50,736 nt of DNA from Aeromonas salmonicida subsp. salmonicida (lineage in GTDB: Bacteria > Pseudomonadota > Gammaproteobacteria > Enterobacterales > Aeromonadaceae), in assembly GCF_001643305.1 (NCBI RefSeq), contig NZ_LSGW01000025.1:1-50736 (forward strand), read 5' to 3'. Shown here piece by piece: positions 1 to 9,041 of the stretch. A program made the position numbers and the translations under genes. Under the pieces are notes generated by a model that made no database searches, was not told where the DNA came from, and saw only the letters and a list, made by a program, of their open reading frames with translations. Within the stretch, counting starts at the first letter, position 1. Every line of letters begins with the position of its first letter.

Positions 1-19
1 ATCTACTACCCCGGCATGG
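1..19. repeat. Left attachment-site core (19-bp terminal direct repeat)
   Basis: ATCTACTACCCCGGCATGG occurs here and again at 50718-50736, in the same orientation, exactly at the two ends of the window. Together with the adjacent integrase at the right end this fits the crossover core of a prophage. On the plus strand the core reads in frame as IYYPGM and continues to VINHK and a stop at 34-36, so the target could be the 3' end of a protein gene whose tail the phage resupplies. The host gene was not identified. Confidence 0.85.
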
Positions 20-138
20 TAATCAACCACAAATAGACGAACCCCATCCAAAGCCGCGTAAACCCTTGTAGTCGTTGATATGGCAGCCTTGCCAGCAGAT
101 CACAGCCCTCCTTATGCCACCTCATTCCCCCGATATTT

Positions 139-188
139 TTGCCCCAAAATTGCCCCAATCCGATAAATCTTGCCCCAAAATTGCCCCA
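139..188 (+). promoter_or_regulatory. Four TTGCCCCA repeats, probable integrase arm-type sites
   Basis: TTGCCCCA starts at 139, 150, 170 and 181, giving spacings of 11, 20 and 11 bp, so all copies lie on roughly the same DNA face. The same motif recurs as an 11-bp-spaced pair near the right att core (50647 and 50658). Paired oriented repeats flanking both att cores are what tyrosine integrases with an N-terminal arm-binding domain use. Assignment to Int rather than Xis or IHF is inference. Confidence 0.65.
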
Positions 189-227
189 GAAAAAACCAAC
201 ATTCCACCTGCCGAACGAGCATAGAAA

Positions 228-247
228 AGCCCGCTCAGTGGCGGGCT
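228..247 (-). terminator. Rho-independent terminator at left end
   Basis: A 7-bp stem (AGCCCGC/GCGGGCT) with a 6-nt loop is followed on the minus strand by TTTTCT. It lies just after the small minus-strand gene ending at 267 and would insulate the prophage from the host chromosome. Confidence 0.75.
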
Positions 248-266
248 AATCCGAATCCAATCCGCG

Positions 267-383
267 TCATGACGCAGCGGTTTCTTCGCGAAGTTTCTCA
301 AGAATGCGCGCGATTCTTTTCTCCTCCTCCGGAGCCAGATCCAAGGTCCAAATAAACTCTTCAAGTTCGGTAAGTGATTCCAT
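267..383 (-). CDS. Small acidic hypothetical protein (38 aa)
   Basis: This short frame begins MESLTELEEFIWTLDLAPEE, is rich in Glu and ends in an Arg/Lys/Glu helix; it looks like a compact helical protein. It starts inside the end of the upstream minus-strand frame (361-657) with a 23-nt overlap and stops just ahead of a strong terminator, which supports it as the last gene of a small unit. No good Shine-Dalgarno is seen. I do not recognise a family. Confidence 0.45.
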   Translation of the reverse strand: MESLTELEEFIWTLDLAPEEEKRIARILEKLREETAAS

Positions 384-657
384 CCGCTAGTGCCCCCCCG
401 TTCTCTCTCAGCCTCTCGACTGTGAAACACTGTACACATATACAGTACCCGCATAAATCTACCACTTTTTGCAGGATCTCGGGAGTCCTTTCTTTGTCCC
501 CTATGCAACCCTTCCAGTTTGAATCAAAAAAATCCCGTGCTCTGTGACTCGCCATACAACCACTACACTCCATCGTTACTGGTGATTTGGCGGTGACTTC
601 TCTGTGCGTTCTACTTCTTATTTTTAACCTACAATCTACATGCCCCTTATGTGTCAT
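361..657 (-). CDS. Cysteine-rich small protein, possible zinc-binding
   Basis: A frame of about 98 residues contains ECSGC in its first half and CGYCICVQC in its second, a spacing that suggests two knuckles of a zinc ribbon or treble clef. The start is uncertain: no clear ribosome binding site is present, and the frame stays open upstream to 711. It lies between the left att site and the lone XRE regulator and overlaps the next small gene. It may be cargo expressed in the lysogen. Function unknown; Com-like regulators are one resemblance, by cysteine pattern only. Confidence 0.4.
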   Translation of the reverse strand: MTHKGHVDCRLKIRSRTHREVTAKSPVTMECSGCMASHRARDFFDSNWKGCIGDKERTPEILQKVVDLCGYCICVQCFTVERLRENGGALADGITYRT

Positions 658-749
658 TACTGAGCATTTGCACCATAGGCGGCCCAAATTTAAGACAAAC
701 CATAAAGCCATGATCTAGAGCACGGGTTGGCGCCAAAACAGGAACACTC

Positions 750-1112
750 ATGAAACGCTACTTGACCAGCTCTAGCCTTGCCTATGTCCATCGCACAAAG
801 AAGAAGTTGCGGCGCTTGCTCGCTGAGCGAAAGCTGAAACACACCCACATCAGCAAATTGACAGAAATCCCGAGGTCCAGCATTTCACGCTGGCTTTCCC
901 CACACCACGACGACTTCATGGGGCTTGCCGAGGCCGTCATGATCTCTTCAGTGCTTGGCGTGTCCGTTCAGGCCATCCTGGCTGATCCGGATTGGCACGT
1001 GTCTGACGATGAGCACATGGAGTTGATTAACCGGGCAGCAACACTGCCTAAGCCACATCTGGCGTCGATGCTGACTTGTTATGCGGAAATTGTTGGGGTG
1101 CAAGTTGGGTAG
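750..1112 (+). CDS. XRE-type helix-turn-helix regulator
   Basis: This is a 120-residue protein with a Cro/CI-like HTH near residues 30-50 (HISKLTEIPRSSISRWL) followed by a helical C-terminal part. AGGA lies about 6 nt upstream of the ATG. It is on the plus strand while the rest of the left arm is on the minus strand, and it is far from the cI/cro switch, so it is more likely cargo or an accessory regulator than the lytic switch. Its 3' end overlaps the convergent gene 1048-1224 by 65 nt, so transcription of the two could interfere. Target unknown. Confidence 0.75.
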   Translation: MKRYLTSSSLAYVHRTKKKLRRLLAERKLKHTHISKLTEIPRSSISRWLSPHHDDFMGLAEAVMISSVLGVSVQAILADPDWHVSDDEHMELINRAATLPKPHLASMLTCYAEIVGVQVG

Positions 1113-1224
1113 CAGCGTGGCGAATAGCAGCCAGAAGCAGATCAGCCTGGTGCAGTTCCTCCGGCGACATGTCGGAGCAGAGAAGCAGATGTTCGAGGGA
1201 GGAGATGTTGGCAAGAATAGTCAT
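1048..1224 (-). CDS. Small hypothetical protein convergent with XRE gene
   Basis: This 58-residue protein starts MTILANISSLEHLLLCSDM, with GGAG 8 nt upstream of the ATG, which sets the start at 1224 rather than further up. It is mainly amphipathic helix. Its last 65 nt overlap the end of the XRE gene on the other strand. The pairing suggests a two-gene module, for example a regulator with its partner, but no toxin or antitoxin family is recognised. Confidence 0.55.
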   Translation of the reverse strand: MTILANISSLEHLLLCSDMSPEELHQADLLLAAIRHAATQLAPQQFPHNKSASTPDVA

Positions 1225-1389
1225 CGTGAAAACTCCATAACGCAAGTACCGCCGCTAGTGGATGCTCCACTTGCAGACAGTTGTTTAAAGGTTATGGTTC
1301 ACGGCTGGCGCACAGGTGGCGCCATAATTAAGTAAATTAGGCACTGCTTACCATAACCGGAAAAGGCAATCTCCAGGTTATGGCTTTAA

Positions 1390-1412
1390 AAACCCACTCA
1401 TCTGAGCGGGAT
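1390..1412 (-). terminator. Late-operon terminator
   Basis: The minus strand reads CCCGCTCA-GATGAGTGGG followed by TTTTTAAA. It lies after the last late gene (ending at 1483) and before the 1048-1224 gene. The stretch 1246-1482 holds no other convincing gene. Confidence 0.65.
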
Positions 1413-1482
1413 CATTCGATTCCCGCGCACATTACTCCTCTCGGCTGGCATTAGTCAACAGTGTTATTGTCGGCCGCGTTCA

Positions 1483-1686
1483 CTACCAGTTCGCGACTAT
1501 CACATTTAGCCCCAACCCGAGCAGCACCAGGGCGAACATGAACGCCATGAACGTATCGAGGCTCGCTCGCGTTGACTGGCTAAAACCCCAGCAACCGATG
1601 GCAAACGGTATCAGCGCCAACATAAAGCTGAAACTGAACGCTTTCAGCGCCAGCACCATCATTACTATCGCAAACAGTATCCACAT
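1483..1686 (-). CDS. Small two-helix membrane protein
   Basis: This 67-residue protein is almost entirely hydrophobic, with two membrane segments (about residues 1-20 and 40-65) around a short polar loop. The ATG at 1686 is preceded by GAGGACCTGACC, the AGGACC leader shared with other genes of this phage, so this start is preferred over the in-frame ATG at 1707. It is the last gene of the late unit, right after the giant protein. Holin-like, exclusion or virion membrane roles are all possible; none can be chosen. Confidence 0.6.
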   Translation of the reverse strand: MWILFAIVMMVLALKAFSFSFMLALIPFAIGCWGFSQSTRASLDTFMAFMFALVLLGLGLNVIVANW

Positions 1687-1756
1687 GGTCAGGTCCTCAC
1701 TGGTCAAGGCCCCAGCTTACCCCCACATCCGAGGCTCAGCCAGGGCCGCTATTGAA

Positions 1757-4700
1757 CTACTCCCAGTTCTGTATGTTTCGGTTAACGGCCTGATACACCA
1801 AGTCATTGCGGCGGGACAGCAACTCATCAATGCGCCGGCGCTTCTCTTCGGCCGTCATGATCTTGTCGCGCTGGATCAGCTCAATCTTATTGCGAACCAC
1901 CCTGACCTGCTGCTGGGTGCGGCTCAGGCTACGGCGCGACTTCAAGATCCCTCCCTGCTCATCCAGCAGCTCATTGGCCTTGTCGGTAAGCCCTTCGCTA
2001 CGGTACTGGTCAACGGTGCGCTTGAGCTGATTTACCTCGTTCAGCATCCGGTAAAACTCTTCCATGTGCTGGGTAGACTTGGCAGGTCCGGTGCCGCGAT
2101 ACACAGCCTTGACCAACGGGATCTCGTCGGCGCGCCAGCTGGCTGACTCGCCCGGGCTGGCAGCCCGGATCAGGCCGTCAGCGGCCGCCATCACATAGCT
2201 GCCTATCGTGCCAGTGTAGCCAATCACCAAGTGTTCAAGTTGCTTGGGTGAGAAGCCAGACAGCTCGCCCAGCTCACGCATCAGCAGGCTGGTTTGCTCG
2301 TTGTAACGGGCTTCCGCCTTCACAGCCAGATCCTGCGGACCATCAATGGGTCCACCCCGGAAGCTGTCATAGTTGAAAGCAGCCTCCACCATCGGCTTGA
2401 CGATTTGCGGGGTCGGGTTGAGAGCGAAGGTGTCGCCAATGGCCCTGGCCACCGCCTTGCCGAACTGGGCGCCGGTATCCTTATCGCCCAGGGCTCGCAC
2501 CATACGCTCAGGGATAGTGCCAAACATCACCCCGATCTCGAACGGCTTGGGGATCCGCCAGTGCTGATCGCCGACAAATAAATGCCAGTTGGCATCCTTG
2601 TCCCAATCAGGCAGCTCCTCATAGCGCTCGTCATCCCAGTTCATGGCCAGCAGCCCGAGCGACATAGCAGTGATCATGCCGGCGCGCTTAGCAATCTCGC
2701 GCGGGTTGTCACGCAGCTCACGGCTCAGCTTACCAAGGCCTTGAATGCGGGCATTGAAGAAGGGGAGCACCAGAGATGCCATCTGGATGGTACGGGCTGC
2801 CCCGAGCATGGAGAAGTCCATCAAGTCCTTCGATTCGAACGCCGCCTGGGCGTGACTCTTGCCGGCCTTGATGGCTGCCTCATAAACCGCTTCTCGGTTG
2901 CCGTTTTCAACTGCCTCACCGAGCCGGTTGTACTTCTCCCACACATTGGCCACCACGCCCTTGGCCTGGGCTGCGTTACGGATAAAGGACTTCTCATACT
3001 GGGTGATCTGCTCCGGCGTCATGCCCTTGCGCCGCAGCGACTTGCGCACCGTATCGGCCATGGCGGTGGGATCGTTGCCGTTGACATAGCCACCGAGGAA
3101 GCTGGCCCCACTGAACATCACGTCAATGGTGCTGCCTTCCATTCTCCAGGTCTTCCTTACCCCTTTGAGGGAATCGATCACCGGCTTGAAGCCGTCTTTA
3201 CTGATCGCCCAGCTGGAGAGGGAGTCGCGCAAGAAGTTGCGCAGCATGAACTCAGGGGATGCGGTGACCCCCGCCGTCAGCAGGCGCTTGGCTTTGGCCG
3301 CCATGTTTACCATATCGCCAAACGGCTGCCGGTCGAAGAAGGTCATGGCGCGGTACAGATCAGGGTCCACCACCCGGATCATGTAGTCCTCGCCCTCCAG
3401 CTTGACGGTGATCAGGTCCTTGCCGTTCTTGAGTGCGCGCCAATCCATCATGTTGGGCTTGGCAACTATCTCAATGGCACCGGTATCGGCCAGATTCCAG
3501 ACCGTCTTTTGCGCTGCCATGTTCTTCATGGAGGCGTCGATCAGCTTGCTGGTGCTGGTAAAGATGTTCTCGAGCAGGTCGTTGGTGTTGGCCTCGCCCC
3601 CCTTGAGCTTCTTGATCCCGGCGTTCTGGTTGGCAATACCCTTCGGCTTGAATGGCGCGATCACGTCACCATCGTCAGATTCCCGGAAGAATGGGATGTA
3701 CCACTCACTTTCGAACTCGGCCCGCGCATCAGCGGTGAACAGCCCAGCCTCCTGTGCAAGATCCAGGGTGGCAGCATTCAGGCGGTTCCAGCGGGCTTTG
3801 GCCTCCATGAACTTGGCCTCTTTCCCCTTCCCGAGCCCTTTCAGGGCGGCAATGTCTTGTTCGCTCAGCAGGTTTTCGCGCCCTTGCTCCATCAGCAGTT
3901 CAGCCCGGTGGCCAGCCATCCAGCCGAGCCAGTTGTGCAAATCCTTGCCAAGGTCAGAGAAGATCCCCAGTAGCGCATCTTTCTCGCCGGTGCCGGCCTT
4001 GCGCTGGATCACTCCGTCTTTCCACTCCGGCAGACCATAAAGCATGGTGGCCTGCATGGTGGAGGCCGCCCCGGTCGCCATCCGTGCTGCGATGTAACCA
4101 GAGTCAGCCGCGTCGGTAATGCCTGCCGCTTGCTCTGCGTACTTGATGGGGGCCAGCGCATCGAGCACTTCGGTGTTGGCCTTCTTGATGAAGCTATCCA
4201 CCCACGACTTCACCACGCCACGCTCCACCTTGCGCAGCTTGTCCAGGTTGGCCTTGGTGTTATCGATGATGTCTGGCTTGGGGCCAAGGTTCAGCTTCTT
4301 CATGGCATCATCTGCCTGGCTGCTGGTTTGGCTCATCTTGATGCCGCCCTTATTGGTTGACTGCTCCTCCTGGCTAAACTTCTTGCCACCATCAGGGCCA
4401 CTATCATCAGGGCTGCCGCGCTTCATTTTCTTGCCCAGCCCCTCGATAAGGGTTCTCGTCTCGGCAGCAGTGATACCATCAGGCACAAAGCCAACTGCAC
4501 GCAGCGCCTTGGTGACCCATGCCACCACCAGGTCCCAGCCGCGACCCCATGCGCCCTGTTCCAGTTCCGCAAGGTGGGCAACCACCTCCTCAGCCTGCAC
4601 CCCGATATCCTCATCGGCATAGTGAGTATCAACCCAATCCCATACCGCCTTCATGCTGGGGTCTTTCTTCGACTTGATGAGCCGGCTGATCAGCTTGGTG

Positions 4701-7700
4701 TACTCGCCATCGCCAAGCACATTGGCCAAGCCATAGTGAGCCAGCACTTCATGGCGCAGGATCTCGCGCATCCGCTTGGGGTTGGCAATGGTGTCGGCGG
4801 CCACATGCAGGGTGCCGGTATCATCATCGAAGGCGGCACGGCGGATCAGGCCGTCTTTTGCTGCCAGCCCCAGCGCCGTCTCCAGCTCTACCTGGGTGGC
4901 ATGGATCTGCACATCAATGCCGCTGGCTCCACGGTACTGCTTGAACCACTCCTTGGTGACCAGCTCCGCCTCTTTGCGGGTCAGCGCCTTGGCCGGCTTG
5001 TCACCCTGAGCCATGGCCTGCTTGGAGAATGAGACGGCTCGCTTTGCGTCGCCACCTTCGTCCTGCAGCGGTGGCGCCGATACGATGTTGCTGTTGCTCG
5101 CAGTTGGCTTGATTGGAGTTGTACTGGATGGGTTGCGAACACGCGCTATGGCCGTGCTGAGTGCGTCTTTCTTGGCTCCTTCAAGCCCCCATCGCGCATC
5201 ATCCGGATTGTCGTCGTGGCTGATGCCAAGCTCGTCAGCCACCGCCATCACCTCATCATCCGACAGGGTGCCAATGTCCACGCCCGCCGCAGGCTGTTCG
5301 CCAACTGGCTTGGTGGTATCCCCCTCCTTAACCCAGCGCTTGAACTCTTCCACCGGCATCGCCTTGATGGCGCTCAACCCCTTCCACCCTTTCTCGTAGT
5401 TGGCAAGGTAGCCATCCCGGGCGGCGGGCTCGCTGGCAAAGCCCATCATCACCTTGTGCTCGTCAAACTTGCCTGTCTTGGGGTCTACCTGATCCACCAC
5501 ATAGACCGTTTCGCTATCCGGCCGGTCACCGATGAACACATCGACATGATCCCCATCCGCCCCCAGGGTGCGCTTGATGTAGCCGTAGTCATGGGCCATG
5601 GTAGATTGCCACGCCTTACCATCCTGATCGGTGCCGGAACGGGTGGACCCCTTGGGGTTCTCCAGCGCGATATCCAGCCCCTGCAGCGTAAGGTGTCCCT
5701 TCTTGTAGTTGCCCGCCTCCTTCTGTGCCTCTGTAGGCTCGGGAGCAACCTCGGCGCGGGCAGCTTCGATCTGCCGCACCGGCTCAGTGGCGGCTGGCGC
5801 CACCATGTCCCGCACCTTGGCGACAGAGGACTTGGCTACGACCACCCCACCCTTGCCCGGGATCGCCTTCACCCCGTTATCCTTGGCCCATTGCCTGATG
5901 ATCTGGATCTCGCCTTTGAGCGTGATGGTGCCATCGGCATTGTTGATGGACTCAGCCCACGGCAGCGGGGCGGGATCGGCAGGCCCAGAAACATCAACCC
6001 CGGCATCAGTGGCCGGGGCTGTCAGTGTTTGGTCATTCTGCTGCTGTCCATCTGGTGCAGGTGCAGAAGCAAGGAGATCTGCCCGATCTCCGGTTCCAGC
6101 TCGGTCGGTGAATCCGGCAATGGCTGCTCCAGCGCTCTCTGCAACTGATTGGCCTGCTCCAGGCTGATCACCTTGTCGTTCACTGCTGATTGCAAGTACC
6201 TGGGGAGCCTGCTCATTGGAAACCTCTGTTTGTGGTTGGCTAACATCGGTTTGCACCGGTGCCGTAACTGTTTCTCCGATTACGCTTTGTGCTGGAAGAT
6301 CAGAAGGTTGTCTCAAGTCGGCGACATTGATGTCGTCGAGTTGTTGAGCATTTGACTGCTCAAACTCTGCGATCTTGGCGATGCCAAAGCCGCCGCCATC
6401 GAGGGGGATGGGGGTTTCATCCTGGCGGCTGGCCAGGGCTGCCTCCTTCTCACTGGAGAAAGGTAAGCCACGGCGCGTCAGTCGCACGCTTTCAGGTAGT
6501 GGTACTGTGGCGGCGTTGCTCAACTCTGGCAGTGCCGGTGCCGGGCCACGCGGCACTGGCAGATCTGCGCCAACCTCACGCGCCTCTCCCTCATAGGTCG
6601 CACCAGGCAGCAGAGTGGCCTGCGGCCCAGGCAGGGCAGCCTCATCTTGCAACTCGCCACTGATGCGCTGGTCGGCAATGGCTGCCACATCACGGGCTGG
6701 ATCAGAAGGTTGCCCACCCATATCAGGCTGTGGGCCACTGGGGGTGACTGACATGGCGGTAGCCGGATCCAGCAACTCACCCTCCAGCGGTACGATGGGT
6801 TTCCCCTGGAAGTCGTGACTACCACGAACAAAGCCCTGTCGCTGGTAAGCCGGCACATCACGAACCGGATCGAACTTGCCAGACCCTAATGGGTTGTTGG
6901 CACCGGCAAACATGTTGTCGATCTGGCTGCTGATGCTGGCCCCGCGCTCAGCCTGGCGCTGGTCTAGGCTGTGGATCATGTCATCCATCTGCTGATCACC
7001 GGTAACCACTCGGCGCTCAACTCGCACCACTGGCTTGGCCACATCGGGAGACTGTGGGCCATGTACGGCACCCACTACGCCGCCGAATGCGCCGCCAATC
7101 GTCCCCTCGTTCAGTGCAGCAGACAGCACGCCAGCCATGGGGTCGCGGCTCTCATCCGCCCACTCTTGCACTGCCTGGTTCACGGCTCGCTGCGTCTCGC
7201 CACCCTGCCAAGCCTCAGTGGCTCCTTCACCGGCAAAGCCGCGCACGGCAGCGCCAGCCCGGGTGCTTCCCACCTTGCCGAGCAAACCACCGACGCCACC
7301 ACCGGCACCGGTCATCACCCCAGATAGAAAATCCGCTGTCAGCGCACGCGGGTCTGACCACGCATCGGTGGCCGCTCGCTCCGCTACGCTGTCGATCGCT
7401 GCTCGTCGAATATCGCCAATGTCAGCCCCCTGCATATCGCCATCAGCCAGCTCCCAATAGGCCTGCTGATAGATGGGGTTGGCGTTGAGCTCATCGTTGC
7501 CAAGCCCATTGAAGTAGCCGCGCGCCTCTTGCTCTGCTTGCTGAGCCCGCATACCAGATGCCATGGCGCCAGCGTGAGCACCATAGCCAATGGATGTCAG
7601 ACGCCCAATGGCCTTATCCAGCACGGCCCGCTTTGCTGCCTCCCCTGGTGCCGCCAGATACGCCGCCCGAACCGAGTCGAGCGCACCAGCGCTGATGGCA

Positions 7701-8215
7701 TCCTTCACCGTGGCTTTTGCCACCAGTTCTTTGGCTTGCCCCTCCACCAGATCCTTTGCCAACAGCTTGCCAGCGCCACGCAGGGCGGGCTTGGCGATAA
7801 GGCCGGCCCCCTTGGTGCCGCCAACCAGGCCGACAAACTGGCCCAGCACGGTAGAGAAGTTGCCCGCCCACGCGCGCGGATCTGCCCACGCATCGCCTGC
7901 CTCAATGGCGCCAGTCTCTGCATTTTCCTGAAAGAACTGCTTGCCCATGGCCTCACGCATGGGAGTAGACGCCTGATCCAGCTGCCCATCAGCCCAAGCA
8001 CTGACGCCGCGCCCGGCATCCTTGATACCCTGCGAGCCAGTCAGCTGGCCAACCGTTTCAAGGTCGCCACCCAGGGTCTGCCCCATGCCACGCTGGAACA
8101 TGTCAACAGTGTCGCCGATGATGCCCTGCTCATCGCCAGCGCTGTCGTCTGGCTGCTGTGGTAAATAGCGTGCCCTGGCGGCAGCAATGAAGTCATCCCG
8201 GGTTGGCTTAGCCAT
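1757..8215 (-). CDS. Giant polyvalent virion/ejection protein (2152 aa)
   Basis: The start MAKPTRDDF is chosen because GCGGAGA lies just upstream; an in-frame ATG at 8236 has none. The N-terminal ~450 residues are Ala/Gly-rich with membrane-like helices, and a Pro/Gln-rich linker follows (about 450-800). Residues about 833-960 resemble the inorganic-pyrophosphatase-like domain found in phage polyvalent proteins (GNYKKGHLTLQG, DHVDVFIG). Residues about 1060-1260 carry a zincin motif HEVLAHYG (H1155, H1160). The remainder is long and helical with hydrophobic stretches near 1850. By family knowledge such proteins are packaged and injected with the DNA. It has its own promoter/terminator module immediately upstream. 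Confidence 0.8.
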   Translation of the reverse strand: MAKPTRDDFIAAARARYLPQQPDDSAGDEQGIIGDTVDMFQRGMGQTLGGDLETVGQLTGSQGIKDAGRGVSAWADGQLDQASTPMREAMGKQFFQENAETGAIEAGDAWADPRAWAGNFSTVLGQFVGLVGGTKGAGLIAKPALRGAGKLLAKDLVEGQAKELVAKATVKDAISAGALDSVRAAYLAAPGEAAKRAVLDKAIGRLTSIGYGAHAGAMASGMRAQQAEQEARGYFNGLGNDELNANPIYQQAYWELADGDMQGADIGDIRRAAIDSVAERAATDAWSDPRALTADFLSGVMTGAGGGVGGLLGKVGSTRAGAAVRGFAGEGATEAWQGGETQRAVNQAVQEWADESRDPMAGVLSAALNEGTIGGAFGGVVGAVHGPQSPDVAKPVVRVERRVVTGDQQMDDMIHSLDQRQAERGASISSQIDNMFAGANNPLGSGKFDPVRDVPAYQRQGFVRGSHDFQGKPIVPLEGELLDPATAMSVTPSGPQPDMGGQPSDPARDVAAIADQRISGELQDEAALPGPQATLLPGATYEGEAREVGADLPVPRGPAPALPELSNAATVPLPESVRLTRRGLPFSSEKEAALASRQDETPIPLDGGGFGIAKIAEFEQSNAQQLDDINVADLRQPSDLPAQSVIGETVTAPVQTDVSQPQTEVSNEQAPQVLAISSERQGDQPGAGQSVAESAGAAIAGFTDRAGTGDRADLLASAPAPDGQQQNDQTLTAPATDAGVDVSGPADPAPLPWAESINNADGTITLKGEIQIIRQWAKDNGVKAIPGKGGVVVAKSSVAKVRDMVAPAATEPVRQIEAARAEVAPEPTEAQKEAGNYKKGHLTLQGLDIALENPKGSTRSGTDQDGKAWQSTMAHDYGYIKRTLGADGDHVDVFIGDRPDSETVYVVDQVDPKTGKFDEHKVMMGFASEPAARDGYLANYEKGWKGLSAIKAMPVEEFKRWVKEGDTTKPVGEQPAAGVDIGTLSDDEVMAVADELGISHDDNPDDARWGLEGAKKDALSTAIARVRNPSSTTPIKPTASNSNIVSAPPLQDEGGDAKRAVSFSKQAMAQGDKPAKALTRKEAELVTKEWFKQYRGASGIDVQIHATQVELETALGLAAKDGLIRRAAFDDDTGTLHVAADTIANPKRMREILRHEVLAHYGLANVLGDGEYTKLISRLIKSKKDPSMKAVWDWVDTHYADEDIGVQAEEVVAHLAELEQGAWGRGWDLVVAWVTKALRAVGFVPDGITAAETRTLIEGLGKKMKRGSPDDSGPDGGKKFSQEEQSTNKGGIKMSQTSSQADDAMKKLNLGPKPDIIDNTKANLDKLRKVERGVVKSWVDSFIKKANTEVLDALAPIKYAEQAAGITDAADSGYIAARMATGAASTMQATMLYGLPEWKDGVIQRKAGTGEKDALLGIFSDLGKDLHNWLGWMAGHRAELLMEQGRENLLSEQDIAALKGLGKGKEAKFMEAKARWNRLNAATLDLAQEAGLFTADARAEFESEWYIPFFRESDDGDVIAPFKPKGIANQNAGIKKLKGGEANTNDLLENIFTSTSKLIDASMKNMAAQKTVWNLADTGAIEIVAKPNMMDWRALKNGKDLITVKLEGEDYMIRVVDPDLYRAMTFFDRQPFGDMVNMAAKAKRLLTAGVTASPEFMLRNFLRDSLSSWAISKDGFKPVIDSLKGVRKTWRMEGSTIDVMFSGASFLGGYVNGNDPTAMADTVRKSLRRKGMTPEQITQYEKSFIRNAAQAKGVVANVWEKYNRLGEAVENGNREAVYEAAIKAGKSHAQAAFESKDLMDFSMLGAARTIQMASLVLPFFNARIQGLGKLSRELRDNPREIAKRAGMITAMSLGLLAMNWDDERYEELPDWDKDANWHLFVGDQHWRIPKPFEIGVMFGTIPERMVRALGDKDTGAQFGKAVARAIGDTFALNPTPQIVKPMVEAAFNYDSFRGGPIDGPQDLAVKAEARYNEQTSLLMRELGELSGFSPKQLEHLVIGYTGTIGSYVMAAADGLIRAASPGESASWRADEIPLVKAVYRGTGPAKSTQHMEEFYRMLNEVNQLKRTVDQYRSEGLTDKANELLDEQGGILKSRRSLSRTQQQVRVVRNKIELIQRDKIMTAEEKRRRIDELLSRRNDLVYQAVNRNIQNWE

Positions 8216-8235
8216 GTAGTCATTCTCCGCAGGCA

Positions 8236-8267
8236 ATAAAAAAGCCGGCCCCTGTTAAGGGTCCGGC
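8236..8267 (-). terminator. Terminator of module C, before the giant gene
   Basis: The GCCGG/CCGGC stem has an inner CCC/GGG extension, and the minus strand continues TTTTTTATT. It sits only about 12 nt downstream of the -10 of the 8280-8308 promoter and ends just upstream of the giant gene's ribosome binding site, so the giant gene should need read-through. Confidence 0.85.
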
Positions 8268-8279
8268 CATGATGGGGAA

Positions 8280-8308
8280 ATTTTGTGCCACTACTGTCTA
8301 AATGGCAA
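8280..8308 (-). promoter_or_regulatory. Late promoter module C (PR'-like)
   Basis: On the minus strand, TTGCCA, a 17-nt spacer and CAAAAT form a sigma70-type promoter containing the shared GTGGCACAAAAT. Between the -10 and the terminator it also shares CCCATCAT and GCCGGAC with module A near 26363. By analogy to lambda PR'-tR' it would be read productively only with Q. Confidence 0.65.
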
Positions 8309-8401
8309 GCTCGGCTCTGCTATCACAGTGAGCTTGGTGGCATTCTTGCGGTGTGCGTGGCATCAAGGATTTTTGGCACCAAATGGGGCATCATGTGGTC
8401 A

Positions 8402-8410
8402 TGTTATAGT
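8402..8410 (+). promoter_or_regulatory. Extended -10 promoter for lipoprotein gene
   Basis: TGTTATAGT matches the extended -10 form (TGnTATAAT with one mismatch) about 48 nt before the lipoprotein ATG. No good -35 is visible. It would let the gene be expressed alone from an otherwise silent prophage region. Confidence 0.45.
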
Positions 8411-8457
8411 TCCATTAAATGATCTTCTATGAGGATTAAAACAGAGGGATTTGTTAT

Positions 8458-9003
8458 ATGAAGAAAGAGATTGCAGCTATCATTATGTCAGTGTTTATTT
8501 TTAGCTGTGCTAAGCATGAGAATGTTTCTATTGATGGTCGAGATACCAATAGATGGGAAATTGTTAAAGACTGGAATGGACAAAAGGGGTGGATTGGGGC
8601 GTCTTATCATGATGACTTGGTCCAAGTAACCTTTGAAGCATTAAATAATGAATCAGCTTTCACATTGCTAGAAATAAATGCAACAAGATGCAATGGAGAT
8701 CTAATTGTTGATGGTGAGCAATACAAGGCAACATCAACAAAGAAACAGAAGAGTGGGTTTTCTCAGTGCTATACGCAGGTGTTTGGCGACGAATCTATTG
8801 AGATAGCAGTCAAAATGGCATCATCCAATATAGTTAATTTCAATGGGCACGATACTGATGTTAGAGGTTTTGAATCCATACTTAAAAAACACTTCATAAA
8901 TGAAGGGGAACAGAAAGAAAACGCAGGTATCAGCACTGTCGGCCATGCGGATGGCTTTAAAAAAGCCCTTGATGAATTGGCAAAATCAGCAGATGTTAAG
9001 TAG
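8458..9003 (+). CDS. AT-rich lipoprotein, probable lysogenic-conversion gene
   Basis: The 181-residue product starts with a short Lys-charged N-terminus, a hydrophobic segment and a lipobox-like FIFSC at about residue 17, so it is probably lipidated. The mature part has two further cysteines (about 79 and 103) that could pair. GAGGGA precedes the ATG. The gene is on the strand opposite to the late operon, is visibly poorer in G+C than its neighbours, and is bracketed by its own extended -10 and a terminator, the layout of a moron. A surface role such as superinfection exclusion is a guess. Confidence 0.75.
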   Translation: MKKEIAAIIMSVFIFSCAKHENVSIDGRDTNRWEIVKDWNGQKGWIGASYHDDLVQVTFEALNNESAFTLLEINATRCNGDLIVDGEQYKATSTKKQKSGFSQCYTQVFGDESIEIAVKMASSNIVNFNGHDTDVRGFESILKKHFINEGEQKENAGISTVGHADGFKKALDELAKSADVK

Positions 9004-9041
9004 TAACTTACAAGATAAAAATACAATCAGCTGAACAAATT

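Noticed and set aside
2582..3973. 463-aa plus-strand frame
   Set aside because: Antisense shadow of the giant virion protein, with no start signal and a composition expected from GC-rich codons read backward.
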